Shown here in pieces: positions 38,197-50,528 of a stretch of DNA of 64,000 nucleotides. This stretch comes from Straminergon stramineum (lineage: Eukaryota; Streptophyta; Bryopsida; Hypnales; Calliergonaceae): contig OY987271.1 of NCBI GenBank assembly GCA_963920665.1, positions 18,665,350-18,729,349 of the forward strand, in the 5' to 3' direction. The position numbers and the translations under genes were made by a program. The notes below the pieces were generated by a model. That model was not told the origin of the DNA, ran no database searches, and was given only the letters and a program-made list of their open reading frames with translations. How positions within the stretch are numbered: the stretch's first letter is position 1; each line of letters starts with the position of its first letter.

Positions 38197-39662
38197 TAGC
38201 ACCTCTCCCTCCAACCTTAAAGAAGTCATTTGGATACACTATGAATAAAAAATTTTAAGTTTTTTTCTTGATTGCAAGAAGACAGTCAATTGGAATTTTA
38301 GTTGAGAATGTCATTTAATTTTTTGGGCTCAATCTAATATCTATTTTGATCTATTTTTGGAACAATGCGTGCATTATTCTTCACTAGTGTGTGTATGTGT
38401 GTGGGGTGGGGTGGGGTGATAAAATTAGATTCCATCTTAATAGTATGTTTTAAACTAATGTTTCATCAAGTTGGTTATTTTGAAATGACAAACCTTTACT
38501 CCTTTAAAATCTAAGGCTTTTGATTTAAGTTGTAGTTGAACTATGGATCATTGCAATTGTTACCACAATTGTAGGACTAATGAGAGTGTTTTCAAAAGAA
38601 GCCCTTACACACCAATTTGCACATTGAAAATTTCACATAACTTAGACACACAAAGAAAACAACTGAAAGTTTAGAATATTTTTATTGTTAAAAGTACTTA
38701 GTCACAAAATGGGATTTAGTGCTTGCACACTACAATATATAGAGGGTTTTTTTTGTCACAATGCACTGATGTGCATTGGAGTCACAAAACCTTAGAATGT
38801 AAACATTGAATTTTGGGTGGACTCTAATTTTTGCACCTTCAAGCTATATATCCAAACTTCAAAAAATTCTTAAAATTTCCAAAAATAGTATACCATACTA
38901 CAACTCATTTCAATTCTATCCAAAACACTCAGGCATAAAGTACTTAATGAATCTCTCTCTCTCAGTGCAAAATCCAACCTAAGATCAACACAATCCATTA
39001 GGATGTGGCAAACACAAATGCATTGGGGCCCTTGAAGAATGGAAGTTACAATCATTGGCCCTAAACAAGTACCTTACACAAACGTAAGATTAAACAGAAA
39101 TCAAGTAATTATTGTTGTAAAAAAGTGCCACATGTTATCTTGTGAATGGTGCGAGGTGACATGGACCCCTCAAAATCTAATGTGAAAATTCAATTTCAAT
39201 ATCAAATTGTGTGCCAAATCATACCTTTGCATGCAGTACGAGGTGCAATATGATTGTCATGTCTCAATTTTTATAGAGGTAAGTAAAATTTTGAAGCAAA
39301 ACTTATTCTCTAGTTGGTGACAACTGACTAATTAATTCCTCTCCCCCCCCTTTTCTCCTCGCCTAACAAGTGCAAACAAGCACAAACAAGCGCAAGACAA
39401 GCAAGAGCAAGACAAACAAGTGCAAACAAATGCAGTTCTCTTTTCCAGGTTTCACACCAAGAATATATTTCGTGCATCCATCTCTTGGCATTATCTAGCT
39501 CCTGTCTGTGGTGTGCGAGTATCAAATGAATGATCAAGGGCACTCTTCAATCATTCACATTGTTGGGGGTTTTTTGGTGGGGTTGTTTTTTGGAGTTTTT
39601 TGGGTTTTTTTTTTCAATCATTCATGTTGGTTCCTATTGAGCCTGGTGAGTTCAATTGATCA
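38197..39662. other. Intergenic, no gene recognised
   Basis: Contains GTGTGTATGTGTGTGGGGTGG simple text near 38390 and an imperfect short repeat of CAAACAAG/CAAGACAAG at about 39368-39434. From about 39320 the sequence becomes more GC-rich and less repetitive, so a gene or its remains may begin here. Confidence 0.35.
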
Positions 39663-39776
39663 TCATCTATCTTTGCCAAAAAGCCACAGCTGAAAGGTAG
39701 CATTGGAATTTACTTCCTTCCCAGCCTTGATGAGGCTTCTGTCACCGACCAGCTCCATCCAACTGATTTTGGCAGC
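39663..39776 (-). CDS. Exon-like ORF, possible terminal exon of an unknown gene
   Basis: On the minus strand TTTTTTCAG is followed at 39776 by an open frame of 37 codons ending in TGA at 39663, with ISWMELVGDRSLIKAGKE near its start and FQLWLFGKDR at its end. The acceptor, the coding look and the single-copy neighbourhood suggest a real last exon. I do not recognise the protein and could not find upstream exons in 39800-40800. It could be a captured or decayed gene piece. Confidence 0.35.
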   Translation of the reverse strand, partial: AAKISWMELVGDRSLIKAGKEVNSNATFQLWLFGKDR

Positions 39777-40389
39777 CTGAAAAAAACTCAAGTATACATG
39801 CAACTCACAGTAGAATATTCTCATAACTGTAATGTACTTGATCATTCTACTGTACCTATCGATCAAGTAGAATAATAAGCTACTGAAAGCTGCACACACC
39901 ACACAAAGCACAACTTTTAATTAGACTGTCACCTATATTAGCTACTGCTCTGCCCAAAAAATCAAGTGTAAGTTGTAGAACTTAGAGAGCAAGAGAGACT
40001 AGACTATAAGCTTACTTACTTCCAGTAGAATATTCTCAATACATGATTATTTGAGTGTTAATTAGTAGCTATCAAGTATGTATGTATGCTCTTCGCTTCG
40101 CTTGGTGAATGGTGATGGCAGGAGGACAGTTGATGATTGATTTGTGTAACCAATTCATAAGAGCAACGCACGCGAGAGTCATGAACAAAACAGGTGGTGG
40201 CAAGTGGAATCCCCAGACTAAGGTAACTTAGTCATCAATTGGGGGATCATGAGGAGATGGAGATGGTGAAGAGGCACTGGTGCAACTTGACCGGCCAGAC
40301 TGTCAATGATTGATGGGCTTTGTTTCTAGGGCATAGTGCATAACTTCATCAGTAGGACAAGATACAACTGAATGTAACTGATGGTGTAT
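39777..40389. other. Non-repetitive region, function unassigned
   Basis: Sequence of ordinary complexity upstream of the exon-like ORF, with no further exon that I can support. Confidence 0.3.
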
Positions 40390-40580
40390 TTGACTCCTGT
40401 GTATTTTCATACTTTGGCTATGTTACGTTTTCATGAAAATGGAAAGCTGTGGGAGTGGGAGTGGGGGTCGTTGACTGTCTTGTACTTTGCCCTTTCCTAT
40501 GGAAATCTGTTTCATTTGTTTCAAAAAACAAAAAAAGAGAACAAAAAAACAAAAAAACAAAAAACAAAAACAGGGGAGGG
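40390..40580 (+). mobile_element. LINE-like 3' end with A-rich tail
   Basis: CTTGTACTTTGCCCTTTCC, then GGAAATCTGTTTCATTTG, then a tail of about 60 bp made of A runs broken by single C or G bases. The middle phrase matches the two small retro-insertions at 11859-11962 and 19882-19955. The 5' limit and the target duplication could not be fixed. Confidence 0.45.
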
Positions 40581-42005
40581 GCCAAGTTAAGTTATAACCA
40601 AATCATGAGTCTCTTTCTTGCCACCCCAGATGCAACTGTCAGACTCATGACTTCAGTTAATTAATTAGTGCAGCCTTCAGTGGTTTGCGTCCTTGTTGTC
40701 CTTGCTCGCTGTCAGTTACATTGAACGGTGGATGGAGCCTTGGGGCAGCCACTCTGCTTCCACATATTGGGGATTTAGGTCAATTTTAACGTCCGAAAAT
40801 GCCCACCAATTTGGGAAGTGGGAAGTGGGAAGTGTTCCCTTGTGAGACAAATTGGGTTTTGGGCAAGTCCCTATGATCTCAATCTTCAGCCTGATTTCTT
40901 AAATCTTTTTTTTTTAATATTATGATGCAGATGTTCAAGAGCTTTTTGTGGATATAATTTTCACTGAAATTGGACTTACAGTCCAAAAGTTATAAGCATT
41001 TACTACTTCAAATTTTGCAAGAGAAGGGAGGTTGGGCATGGGAATATATGTGAATTTAACTTGACTTTTGGGAGGACAATAGCTAAGGTAGTGAACAAGG
41101 GACCAAAATTCCCTATGATAGGAATTTCTTGAAGATATATTCTTAATTATAGAAAATTTATAGGAACATACAAGAACAAGAGAAACACAATTTTCAATGA
41201 TGGGAACTCATAGGAACAAACACAAGGAACAAAGAGGGACATTTTTGCAATGGACATGTATCCAATGCATCAAGAACTCGGTTGGTCACATTGTGCTTCT
41301 AATTTTTTTATTATTATAAAAATAGAAATTAGATATTTTATTAAAAAATTATTTTAGCATCCACCATTGGGAATCTTCTAATTTGAAACTATGATGTAGA
41401 AATTTTATTCACAAAATGGCCTAGTGTATTCTCATTTCTTCACAAATCCATACATTGCATTATTATTTTTTGGGGGTATATTTCTGACTTCAATCTTTGT
41501 TACCTTTGAAATTCGGTGGAGATTAGTGTGACATGTTTGTTCAATATGGTAGATTTTTAAATTCAAAGTCCAGAGTACAAAAAAGTTGATTGGAGGCTGG
41601 CCCGTACACTGATTGAAGGTTCCTATTACTTTTTGTGAGCAGTATTCTGTCACAACTACTGTTGTAGTACTGTATATGACATGGATACGTACAGGTCCAG
41701 CATGAAGGACTTGTCAAGTGAACATGATCCATTTGTACTTGACTGTTATTTATTTAATAACTTCATACATGGACTCACCGACTAAGGTAGAATGACCCCC
41801 AAAACAATTAATCCAACCCAATTGCGATCTGTGCAGTTGGACCCAATTATTGTACTAAATTAGGTTCAATTTTATAGTAACAAAAATTGTGATAAGTTCA
41901 CATTTAGAGAGAGGTTGAGTGCGATATAAAATGGAGCTCAAAAGTTGGAGATAAATTATGCTAGGAAACAATGATTTTATGAATTCATTGGATGTAGCCA
42001 CAATG
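40581..42005. other. Intergenic, no gene recognised
   Basis: Short ORFs only (for example 41432-41653, minus). Includes GGGAAGTGGGAAGTGGGAAG, a small three-copy repeat near 40816. Nothing else supportable. Confidence 0.35.
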
Positions 42006-42009
42006 TTAA

Positions 42010-42232
42010 CCCTAGAAGGGCTTGAAAGCCCTTTGTGGCCGTACAGTATATTATGTATTTGGTGGTATTTGATCAAGAAAACATTGACCCAATACTTTTC
42101 AATGCTAAGTAAATTAATGATCATGATATTATGTAAATAAAAATGTATCATAACTCATCTATTTAACCACAATTGAAGAGTTATAGAGCTAAATACGGGT
42201 TGTATAAGGAGACTCCAAGGGCCTTTTAAGGG
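42010..42232. mobile_element. TTAA-flanked element H (small member)
   Basis: TTAA (42006-42009) then CCCTAGAAGGGCTTG; CCAAGGGCCTTTTAAGGG then TTAA (42233-42236). A 223-bp MITE with imperfect 15-bp inverted ends. The terminal CCCTAGAA text resembles the canonical piggyBac end, but that similarity is short and may be chance. Confidence 0.6.
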
Positions 42233-42236
42233 TTAA

Positions 42237-43130
42237 TACACTTGATACATGATTCTCTCAACTTTGTTTTTTCACAATTTGAGAGAATCTTTCGAATTAT
42301 CACTACAATAGTATAGGGAATGGAGAGAGACACAATACCATCCTTCCTCAAGGACAACAATTGTTAATAGTCCTTCTCATATTCCACAATGGGCACTTAT
42401 ATGTTTTGCTTTCACCAAATAAAATGAATATTTTTTAAAAGAAAAAAATGGATGTATCAAAAATTTTGTAGAAAATTCCATGATTAATTTTTCTTTTGCA
42501 ATTAGAAAAAATCTCAACTACATGCAAGGATATATGAAAAAGAAGGATGACAATGGGCTTTCCTACCTAATTAGGTTACATGTAAGGGTCCAGAATACAT
42601 GATTCTTTCAGTTAATTTACTATGTATGGTAATTGCACTTGAAATGGACCCCTACTTACAATTGACCCCTATTTTCGAAGGAAAATTGAAAAGAGAAGAT
42701 ACCCCAAATGGTGCACATTACAAGGACAAAGATGAGGTGGAGTTGGGGTCCATTTTGAATAATTGTGTGTAGTTTTATTTATAGTATTGTGGACATAGCA
42801 ACTTTACAAGCGGTCAATTTGGGATATATTTTTTGTTGTTTTAACTTCTACTCTATGATGTGTTTAGATACTATTAGTGTCATTTCTTCATGAACATCAA
42901 ATGCATTTTGGCATTACTTACATTACATTATTAACACCTTACACTTCGCATCTTTGAAAATTTACAACTAATTCATGATGCATCTAAAATTATGGAACCA
43001 CTTGCATAATGATTCATAGTCCTGCGCCAAAGTGCAAAAATTCTTGTTCCTTTTCTAGAGCATATTGGTTATGCCACAAAATTTATCAGTGCGATTTTAA
43101 GTGTAGTTACCTCAGATATTTGTGGCAGGT
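42237..43130. other. Intergenic, no gene recognised
   Basis: AT-rich, no ORF or repeat boundary supported. Confidence 0.35.
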
Positions 43131-43347
43131 GGCTTCATGTGGAATCCATGATGAATCTTTTCAGTCAGTTTCAAACTGCAAGTTATAACAAGTGCCACGC
43201 ATTGAGTCAAACAAAGCACAGTTTTAAAACGCTTGTCCTTGCACAGATTTGCAATGAACGCATCCTACCCACATATGATTTCCTTGCTTCAAAACCTTTG
43301 TATGCCATTAGTGAGCGTGACACTAATTTCCTGGAATCACTTTGAGG
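43131..43347 (+). other. Exon-like ORF (unassigned)
   Basis: TTGTGGCAG|GT precedes and GAG|GTAAAA follows a segment with one open frame (VESMMNLFSQFQ near the start, ISERDTNFLESL at the end), closed by TGA just before the donor. It looks like a decayed exon; no family recognised. Confidence 0.25.
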
Positions 43348-44154
43348 TAAAATAGCCCATTGTGGTTAGAATTAGGAGTTTAGCTCATTGCTGAATTTTT
43401 TTAAAAAATATTCCCATGTAAAGACAAGTGAGAGAAACAACAAGAGCAATTGAATTTATAAATATATTTTTTTCAAAAAAATTGGACTTTGTTGTGAATT
43501 TTTGAAGTGTTAAATCCATCATCGCCCTACAATAAATTTACACTAAAAAGTTGGAAGTTCCTATTGAAGTTACCAATCACTCCATTATTGTCAAGTAAGG
43601 CATTGATTGTGGTCCAAATCTCATTTGTTGAAAATACCCATGACGGGATCAAACATGTCTTAGGTGTCTGCTACTGGGGCTTGTAACTGCAATAGGTTGT
43701 TATATCTTATTTTAATACATTTTTGCAAGCCAAAACATTACTTTTGCAAGTAACACTAAATTTCTTTTCTTGGCAGTAGGATAAAGGAACATAATTTCAC
43801 AAGTACATGATGCATTAGTGTGGTTGGAAAAGAAGTAGATGGTTTCAAGTATATCATAACCTTATCTTTCCCATGTTCTTGCCGTAGATTTCCAAATCTT
43901 GTAATTCTCACTATTTAGTTTGGAACTTAAGGTTAAGTTTGTTGGGCATCCTCACCTGAAATTCATAATATCATACATATCTTATATGTTCTGAAATATG
44001 ATTGAGGTAGGCTGCTATATAAAATTAGCAGTGACCCAATTCCATCAAAATCGAAAAAGGCATCAATCAGTATATTTTGACAGGATTGGGAATTCTTACT
44101 ACCCAACGTTGGTTTTGCAACAACCTAGTACTCACTCAGCTGTCAACTATTTTT
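43348..44154. other. Intergenic, nothing supported
   Basis: Sequence of ordinary complexity, no ORF with motifs. Confidence 0.3.
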
Positions 44155-44379
44155 TTAAACACACCTAACAACTATGATTGTGGGTACTTCCGGTAACACC
44201 AACATGCAGTTGCTTCTTTGCAGCACATGTTGCAGCAGGTCCCTTTGAGCTAACCCATAATTTACCAGTAGTTGTGCCCCAATTGACAACTCATGAAGAG
44301 AGTGCTCAATCAATTTTTTCCACGAGGGACTGGTTGGGACATTGACAGTTTGACAAATCTCACCTTTCCAAAATCCCAT
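44155..44379 (-). other. Exon-like ORF (74 codons, unassigned)
   Basis: A minus-strand frame with good amino-acid complexity (SPSWKKLIEHSLHELSIGAQ region, then QRDLLQHVLQRSNCMLVLPE). No known family recognised and no supporting neighbours; possibly a fragment of a lost gene together with 43131-43347. Confidence 0.25.
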
Positions 44380-45280
44380 CCCCTTGCACCCAACTATCTT
44401 AACTTATTCTTCATATTTTCCTTGAGCTTCCATGCCAACCCTGTCTGTCCAGAGAAGTTAAGGTAAGTTGATTCTATAGTAGTCTGCTGTAATTCCGCCC
44501 CTCTTTTTCTGAAACTGACATGAAGAGGTTGTAAAATGGATATGTCATCTAAGTATTGAATGTTTTGTGAATGATGTCAGAGCGGTTTAACATTTGTCAA
44601 ATGTTCCTTTATAATTTGCTAGTGAATGGAATAAGAGCCAAGGTGGGTCCATTTCTGAAATGTTTACCGAAATTCAAAAAAAAATTCCCCGTGAACTTTG
44701 AATGCTAATATTTTTCAATCTGTACAGTCAAACTTGATAACCAATTTTTACCATGTGATCTCATACAAGTATAGTGCAAGATCCTATAGTTAGAATTTTT
44801 AATTTTAATTTTTTTTTCTTGAATGAATGCAGCAGAAATGACAATTTCGAGAGATTTTTGTCAAAAAATAGGTCTTGGCCTTTTCATAGTTAAGTTTAGT
44901 AAAGGTCGCATTTTGAAACCCTATCTATTACTTTTTGCATGCCGCAGTGTTTGTTTATGGTGAAGCCATATCTTTTTTCAGACTATGCATATGTGGGTTT
45001 TGTAAGACCTACTATCATAAATAGGTAGCTATGACAGAATTTTTTAGAAATTCATAAATAATTCAAAAATGCTCCGAAAAATATGAAACCACTTGGGTTA
45101 GATTCTACATCAATTTTTCTTCAAGTGAAAAATAATAAGAAAAAAAATTTGTGCATCTGAGAACCATCGAAAAGGCCAACCAGCCCTTAAAAGGTCGCTT
45201 TAAGAGCAGACTACCTATATCATTCCCTCAAGATTTTGCCTCTCATTACCTGTTCAATATTTAATTCACAGTACAGTAGA
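44380..45280. other. Intergenic with degenerate repeat
   Basis: Near 44640-44890 the sequence has wording like the TTAA family interior (GAATGCTAATAT, GCAAGATCCTATAGTTA), and near 45070-45130 a phrase shared with the 12.1 and 54.1 kb repeats (AAAATATGAAACCACTTGGG). No clear ends. Confidence 0.35.
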
Positions 45281-45790
45281 GGACAGAGGACGTTAAATCC
45301 TCCATTCAAACTGCCAGGGTGGATTGACCCCCTTGCTCTTCCCCCCTAGTCAATCCAGGGGTGCATGTAAATAAAAAGACCCCTATTTTGTGCTTCATTA
45401 CTTTACCTTCTGTAGCTCATCTTGCTAATTTGGGGCCTCTAATTGCAAATATGCATTCAAAATTTTCAAATTTTATTACCCATGACAAATAAAAAAATTC
45501 AGAATTTTCCCTTGGGGATGAGTGAGGGGGTCAATCCACCCCAGCCATGCGAACTGGGCACCGCAGGGGCAAATTTACTTTGGGGAAAGCGCAAGAATTT
45601 TGTATATTTTGCACATTACTTTTTTTGCAAATTTTGAATTCATATTTGCAATCAAAGATCCCAAATTTGCTAGCAGAGTTGTAGAACATACCCTAGACAC
45701 AACTCAAAATAGGGGGCTTTTTTTACTTTTACCCCCGGATAATCCACAAAATTATCCTGCAAGGCCCAATTCAAATAGAGGATTTAATGT
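45281..45790. repeat. Large imperfect foldback
   Basis: Left arm text (CCCCTATTTTG, GCTAATTTGGGGC, ATTGCAAATATGCATTCAAA) returns in inverted form in the right arm (TTTGAATTCATATTTGCAAT, CCCAAATTTGCTAGC, CAAAATAGGGGGC), with the centre near 45540. Arms are about 200 bp. The same arm text occurs at 27130-27240. Confidence 0.6.
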
Positions 45791-46088
45791 CTTGCATAGA
45801 GTGCTTAGAATTGTACAATACTCTTCATAGAAAATGATATCCTAAACCCTAAAAAGCCTTCCTTTGAAATTGCCTAGATAAGGTAGAACAACCTATGGCC
45901 ACTCAGATTTGTAATTTGGGTATCTAGTGCAATGAGCTAATGGTTGCAAATATTTTTCAGAGATAGAATGAGTTGAATTGACTAATATACAAGTGGAATC
46001 ATATTAATCTAATAAGAACTTGAATTGATATGAATTTTCAAACCAAAAATATAAAATTGTTAATAGGTGGGGGTCATGACCATCTTGT
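45791..46088. other. Intergenic, nothing seen
   Basis: Short AT-rich spacer up to the next element. Confidence 0.3.
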
Positions 46089-47002
46089 CCCCTGAAGGAC
46101 CAATTGAAGGCCTTTTTTCTATGAAAAAACACTCAAAATTGCCATTTCTACAGCAAAGAGTACAAAAAATTGAAAATTGTATTTTTTGTACATCTAACCA
46201 TAGGATCTTACTCCTAACTAGTATGAGAATGTGTGGAAAAATTTCAAAAACTTTGATTGCCCAAATTGCAAGAAATCTGTGGTTATAGTGAAGAAAATAA
46301 GTTTTTCACCACATTGGAGGACTAGATTATTTGACTTTGAACCTCCTTAACTTTCAATTTTTGCACTATAAAGTTTTGAGCTTTAAATATTTACTATGGA
46401 GAATTGAGTTGAGAGTCTAGGAAAAAAAAATACAAAAAAAATAATTTTTATTCTTTCAAAAATTGTTAAATAGAAGTAGGTACAAGATAGAAAGAAATTC
46501 TAAATTCTAAATATCTCTAAGATGGAATTAAAATGCATTGATCCCAATGGTGAGATTTTTCTAGCAAGCGAATTAAACCATGTTGAATTTTTTTTTTGAA
46601 TTATAAAAATTGCCTTCAGAAATGAATTTTACAATTTATTTTTTCAAGAAGATGCTCTAATTGCCTGAAAAACAAGATTGTCCATAACTTTCTCATAAAA
46701 AACCCAAATGGAATATATCAAATCTTAATATTAAGAAAAAATGTAATCTCTGAGGAAAACAAATTCAAAAAATAAAATTCAAGATTCAAAATCTTTTTGG
46801 TGCCCCCTCTCCCTTGTTTTGAGCTTATTTGAGCATAATTTTTGTTCCTAGGCATTGAATGAAAAAAACATTATATTCCCATGAAGCTAATAAATTTTTC
46901 TATCTTCATAAAAGATTTCAAGAAATTAGGACAAAAATTGAAACCATAGGTACCAGTCTAAAATCTCATTTGTTCCCTAAAGAGACAATAGTCCTTTAGG
47001 GG
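46089..47002 (+). mobile_element. TTAA-type element D (diverged)
   Basis: The right end GTCCTTTAGGGG is followed by TTAA (47003-47006). The left end is TTGT|CCCCTGAAGGACCAA, two changes from the family target. Length (914 bp) and internal order of phrases (TTTTTGTACATCTAACCATAGGATCTTA near 46174, AAATTTCAAAAACTTT near 46241) fit the family, but the interior is the most diverged of the long copies. Confidence 0.55.
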
Positions 47003-47006
47003 TTAA

Positions 47007-48496
47007 AAAGGTTCAATTTCAATGACCTACCACCCTAATCCCATTTGATGAGTGCTATAAAAGCACAAGTTCAACATTCTAAAAGTACCTCCTTCATTGG
47101 CTAAAACTACAACTTCTCTGACAAGTATTTATTTATAGTTAAGCTCACCTAAACAAACATTTATTAAACCACGTCTTAATCAACCTTAAACTTAATTGTC
47201 CACAACTTGATGTAAACTTGGAGTACTTCTTTGACAAAGGCACCCAATTACTTGCCCAAAGTACATTACTTCCATGCTCTACAGAAATGGGTGGGGAAAC
47301 TAGTGCAATTAGGAAGGTCTTATAGCTAGCAGAATTAGGTGACTGATAGAATTGGGCCAATTGACTCTATTCCTCTTCTATTCTTCCAACTTATGGGGGT
47401 GTATACCAAAAACTTTCAAAATAGCCATTTCACCATAGTTGAAGACACCTTTTTCTATAATTTTTTTTTGGTAGTATTCAGAATTGAAAATCATTAATTT
47501 TCCAAAAAAAGTTTTAAAAAACTTGGATAAAACATATAATTACTATGAGTTTTCAAAGTGGAACTCCCTAAGCCATTGAAACTAGCACATAGCTTGATAT
47601 TAATACCCAAATCTAAAGAATCTACAATCAACCAATCACATTTAAGTACGGGAATGGTTTAATTGCACTTTAGGGGACTCCTTCACTAAAAATCTATTTG
47701 TCAAGAAATGGTTATACGGATATTTTGTGATGCTTTCACCTTAGAAGAAGAAATTTGGTCTCTATTTCAAGTTGGTGTGAAATAAGTGTCTTTATTTGAG
47801 ACTCTAAACTAATGTCCATGAATTAATGATGATTAAACAATTAGTAATCACATCTTTCTTGTGAAAGATCTATTTCTTAACCCCAAAGAGAGTCAAGTAG
47901 GAAGGGGATTGTAGATCAAATACTTTTGGGGCAAAATAAATCATGGCTTTCAAAGAATTTAAACATGATATCTTTGTTTTGGTGAGTTTTTCCTTCTCAT
48001 CCTCAAATAAATTGATTTAGAGTTTTGCTAATAAATTGTAAAGCGCTAAACGACAAAGCTAGCCACTTTGTTGTAGAAGAAGGGAAAATTTCTAATTCAA
48101 CATACTTCAATGTACTTTTGTTTGTTTGGTATAGCACCTATAGTAAATTTTTGAAAACATTAGTAATCAACACATAATTGATGTTGGCTCTCTTAGGACT
48201 TAACCTCTAATTGCCTCAACAATCATATATGGTCATTCCAAAATTTCAGACTCATTTTGTGTGAGCAATTAAATCCCTTTGACTATTTAAAATTTTTTCA
48301 TGGGCATTATTGAAGATTACATATTGGAAACTTTTATTTTTCATTAAAAAAGGTAAATATTTCATTTTTGGGAGCTTCTCAAAGGCATTATATGTACCAT
48401 CAATGGGAGAGGAAAGCTTATAAATTTTACTTGATTTCCTAACTTTATGCAAAGCTTGTCAATTACCCTTGAATTGAGATCTAAAAAATTGTACTT
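47007..48496. other. Intergenic, no gene recognised
   Basis: AT-rich, only short ORFs (for example 47145-47360 and 48252-48452, minus). Confidence 0.35.
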
Positions 48497-49117
48497 GGGT
48501 GATTGCAAAAAATACTTGTCCTATTTCTTGTCTTCTTGCCCTTGGACAAGTGGTTTTGTGCTCATAAATTCAACATCATTAGTCTGTTTGGTATGAAATT
48601 TGGAATGAAGGTAGATGTGATAGTTGCAAACATCCCATAATTTTTTTTTAAAAATTTCAATTATTTTACTATTTTTAACTTGCCCCCGATTGAATGTCTA
48701 TTTTGGCCATTTGGGGTGGGGGTGGGGGTAGTACTATTTTTGACCCAAAAATGAAAATTCAAAGCTACAAATTGAATATGTAGGAGGTGCACTACCTTTT
48801 CAAGGATTGACAAAGAATTTTTGTGAAAATAGCAACATGTTAGTTGTGCACATAGGGTCAAAGTGACCTTCCTTTGTACAAAGGCTACGAAGAGGGAAAA
48901 TTTTTTCCACATGAATTCTTTGGTGCAATGCGAGCACAATCCTCTCTAGGAAGATTTACAATTAAAAGGAAAAGGTCCTCAAATCCTTTTCTACTATTTG
49001 TTTGCTCCCAATGGCTTTTTGTAGAACTCCATAGTAGTCTATAGTATTGATGCACATGATTGGTAGTTCTCCGTAGTATTTTTAAGCCCTAAATGTGAAG
49101 TTTTTCTTGCAATCACC
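48497..49117. mobile_element. Non-autonomous TIR element, copy 3 (GGGTGATTG family)
   Basis: Starts GGGTGATTGCAAAAAATAC and ends TTTTTCTTGCAATCACC. The interior is an inverted copy of much of 2043-2803: the minus strand here repeats the 2400-2620 block including the ATCGGGGGCAA-type phrase. No transposase ORF. Confidence 0.55.
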
Positions 49118-49796
49118 TACATATCCATTTGCTTTGAAAATGGTCCCAATGGAAAGAGTAAAGTGTTTTCATAATTTTCACTATTGAAAATTCAAACATT
49201 CAATTGTTGATTTGGAGTTATTTGCAATTTCTATTTATAAAAGAAATTGCATTTCAACAATTGCAAGGTAGATTGTGTAATAAGTTTGATAGCTCTTCGT
49301 TTGAACTTAAGGTTTTTGGAAGTGCATTTTAGCTTGCTAACACAATTTTTAGTGTCACCCCTAATCCCAAAAACTCTTATATGCAAATATCTCAAACATT
49401 GTGGAGAGGGCAACATACAAAAATTAGAATATTCACATTTCTCTTGTTATTATTTCACAACTCCTATGCAATTTTACACAAAAAAATTGGTGTGCATTCT
49501 AATAAGAAAGCTCTTTAAACATTTATATAGTTAGATTTTGAAAAAAAATTCTTCATTGGAGATAACCATAAGACCCATGCTCTTTTTTCATACCAAAAAT
49601 GCACTTGAAAAGGCTCAAGCATTTACTTAGGGGTTAATAACCTTGAATTCCAAGAAATTGTCTAGGTTGTTTTGAATGATGTTTAATAGAAAAAAATTCA
49701 CTCACAAAAGTTATGGAATACATGCCACCAATAAAACCAAATATGGTATTTGTGTACAAAACTTTCATGTCAAGTGGCAATTAGGTCATACCTCAA
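49118..49796. other. Intergenic with one orphan TTAA-family end
   Basis: ACTTAGGGG|TTAA at 49634-49637 looks like the right end of a TTAA-type element; its left end was not found. The 95-codon ORF at 49247-49534 (+) has no motif. Confidence 0.3.
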
Positions 49797-50524
49797 CCCT
49801 TCAAGGACAAAGCCAATGACCATGTAGTCAAAGTTGAAGTCCTTCACTCTATATCCTCCATTTCTTCTCTATTTATGAGTGAAATTTTTTGTTTTTATTT
49901 TTCAGAGATGAAATCCCATGTCTCATATTTTCTGTCACTTTTTTGTGAGAATTTCAAATTACCATGGATTTTTGAAGAAGAAAAAGAAGAAAATTCTTAT
50001 CAAATACAAATCATGTTTGAAAGATCTAAAATTTTCAGAATAAAAGTACATTATAGTGTAGAATATTTTGGTATATAGAAAATTTTCGTGTCACTCCATA
50101 TTTTGAAGTGAGGTTACAAATCCTCAACTCGAAACTTCACAAAAAAATTTATTTTAAGGATTTTCTCAAAATTTTCAAGCAAATTGGAACTTGCACCTTA
50201 AAAGCTTCATTTGTTTAGTTTTGCTCAAAATCCAAAGAAATTGTTTTGAATGTCAAAATTTTCAGGGGAAAAAACCAAAGTTTTAAGGGTAAAAAAATTC
50301 AGAGCATTGAAATACACCATATAGTGTACCATTTTTTTAAGAAACCAACCCACTTAAAATCTGAAAAACCCACTAAATGTCTTGAACTTCACTCAATGAT
50401 GTGACTATAGCATTGATGAAGTTGGACACAAAAATAAATGGATGAGAATCATCCATTCTTCAATATGCATAAAGCCCAGTTGACCATCCCAAGGACCCAA
50501 AACGTCCTCTGGGTCGTTCCAGGG
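49797..50524. mobile_element. Candidate TTAA-type element (weak)
   Basis: The left side CAACCCTTCAAGGACAAAG and the right side GTCGTTCCAGGG|TTAA (50525-50528) resemble degenerate family ends, 728 bp apart. The left TTAA is not intact and the interior is not clearly related, so this is tentative. Confidence 0.25.
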
Positions 50525-50528
50525 TTAA

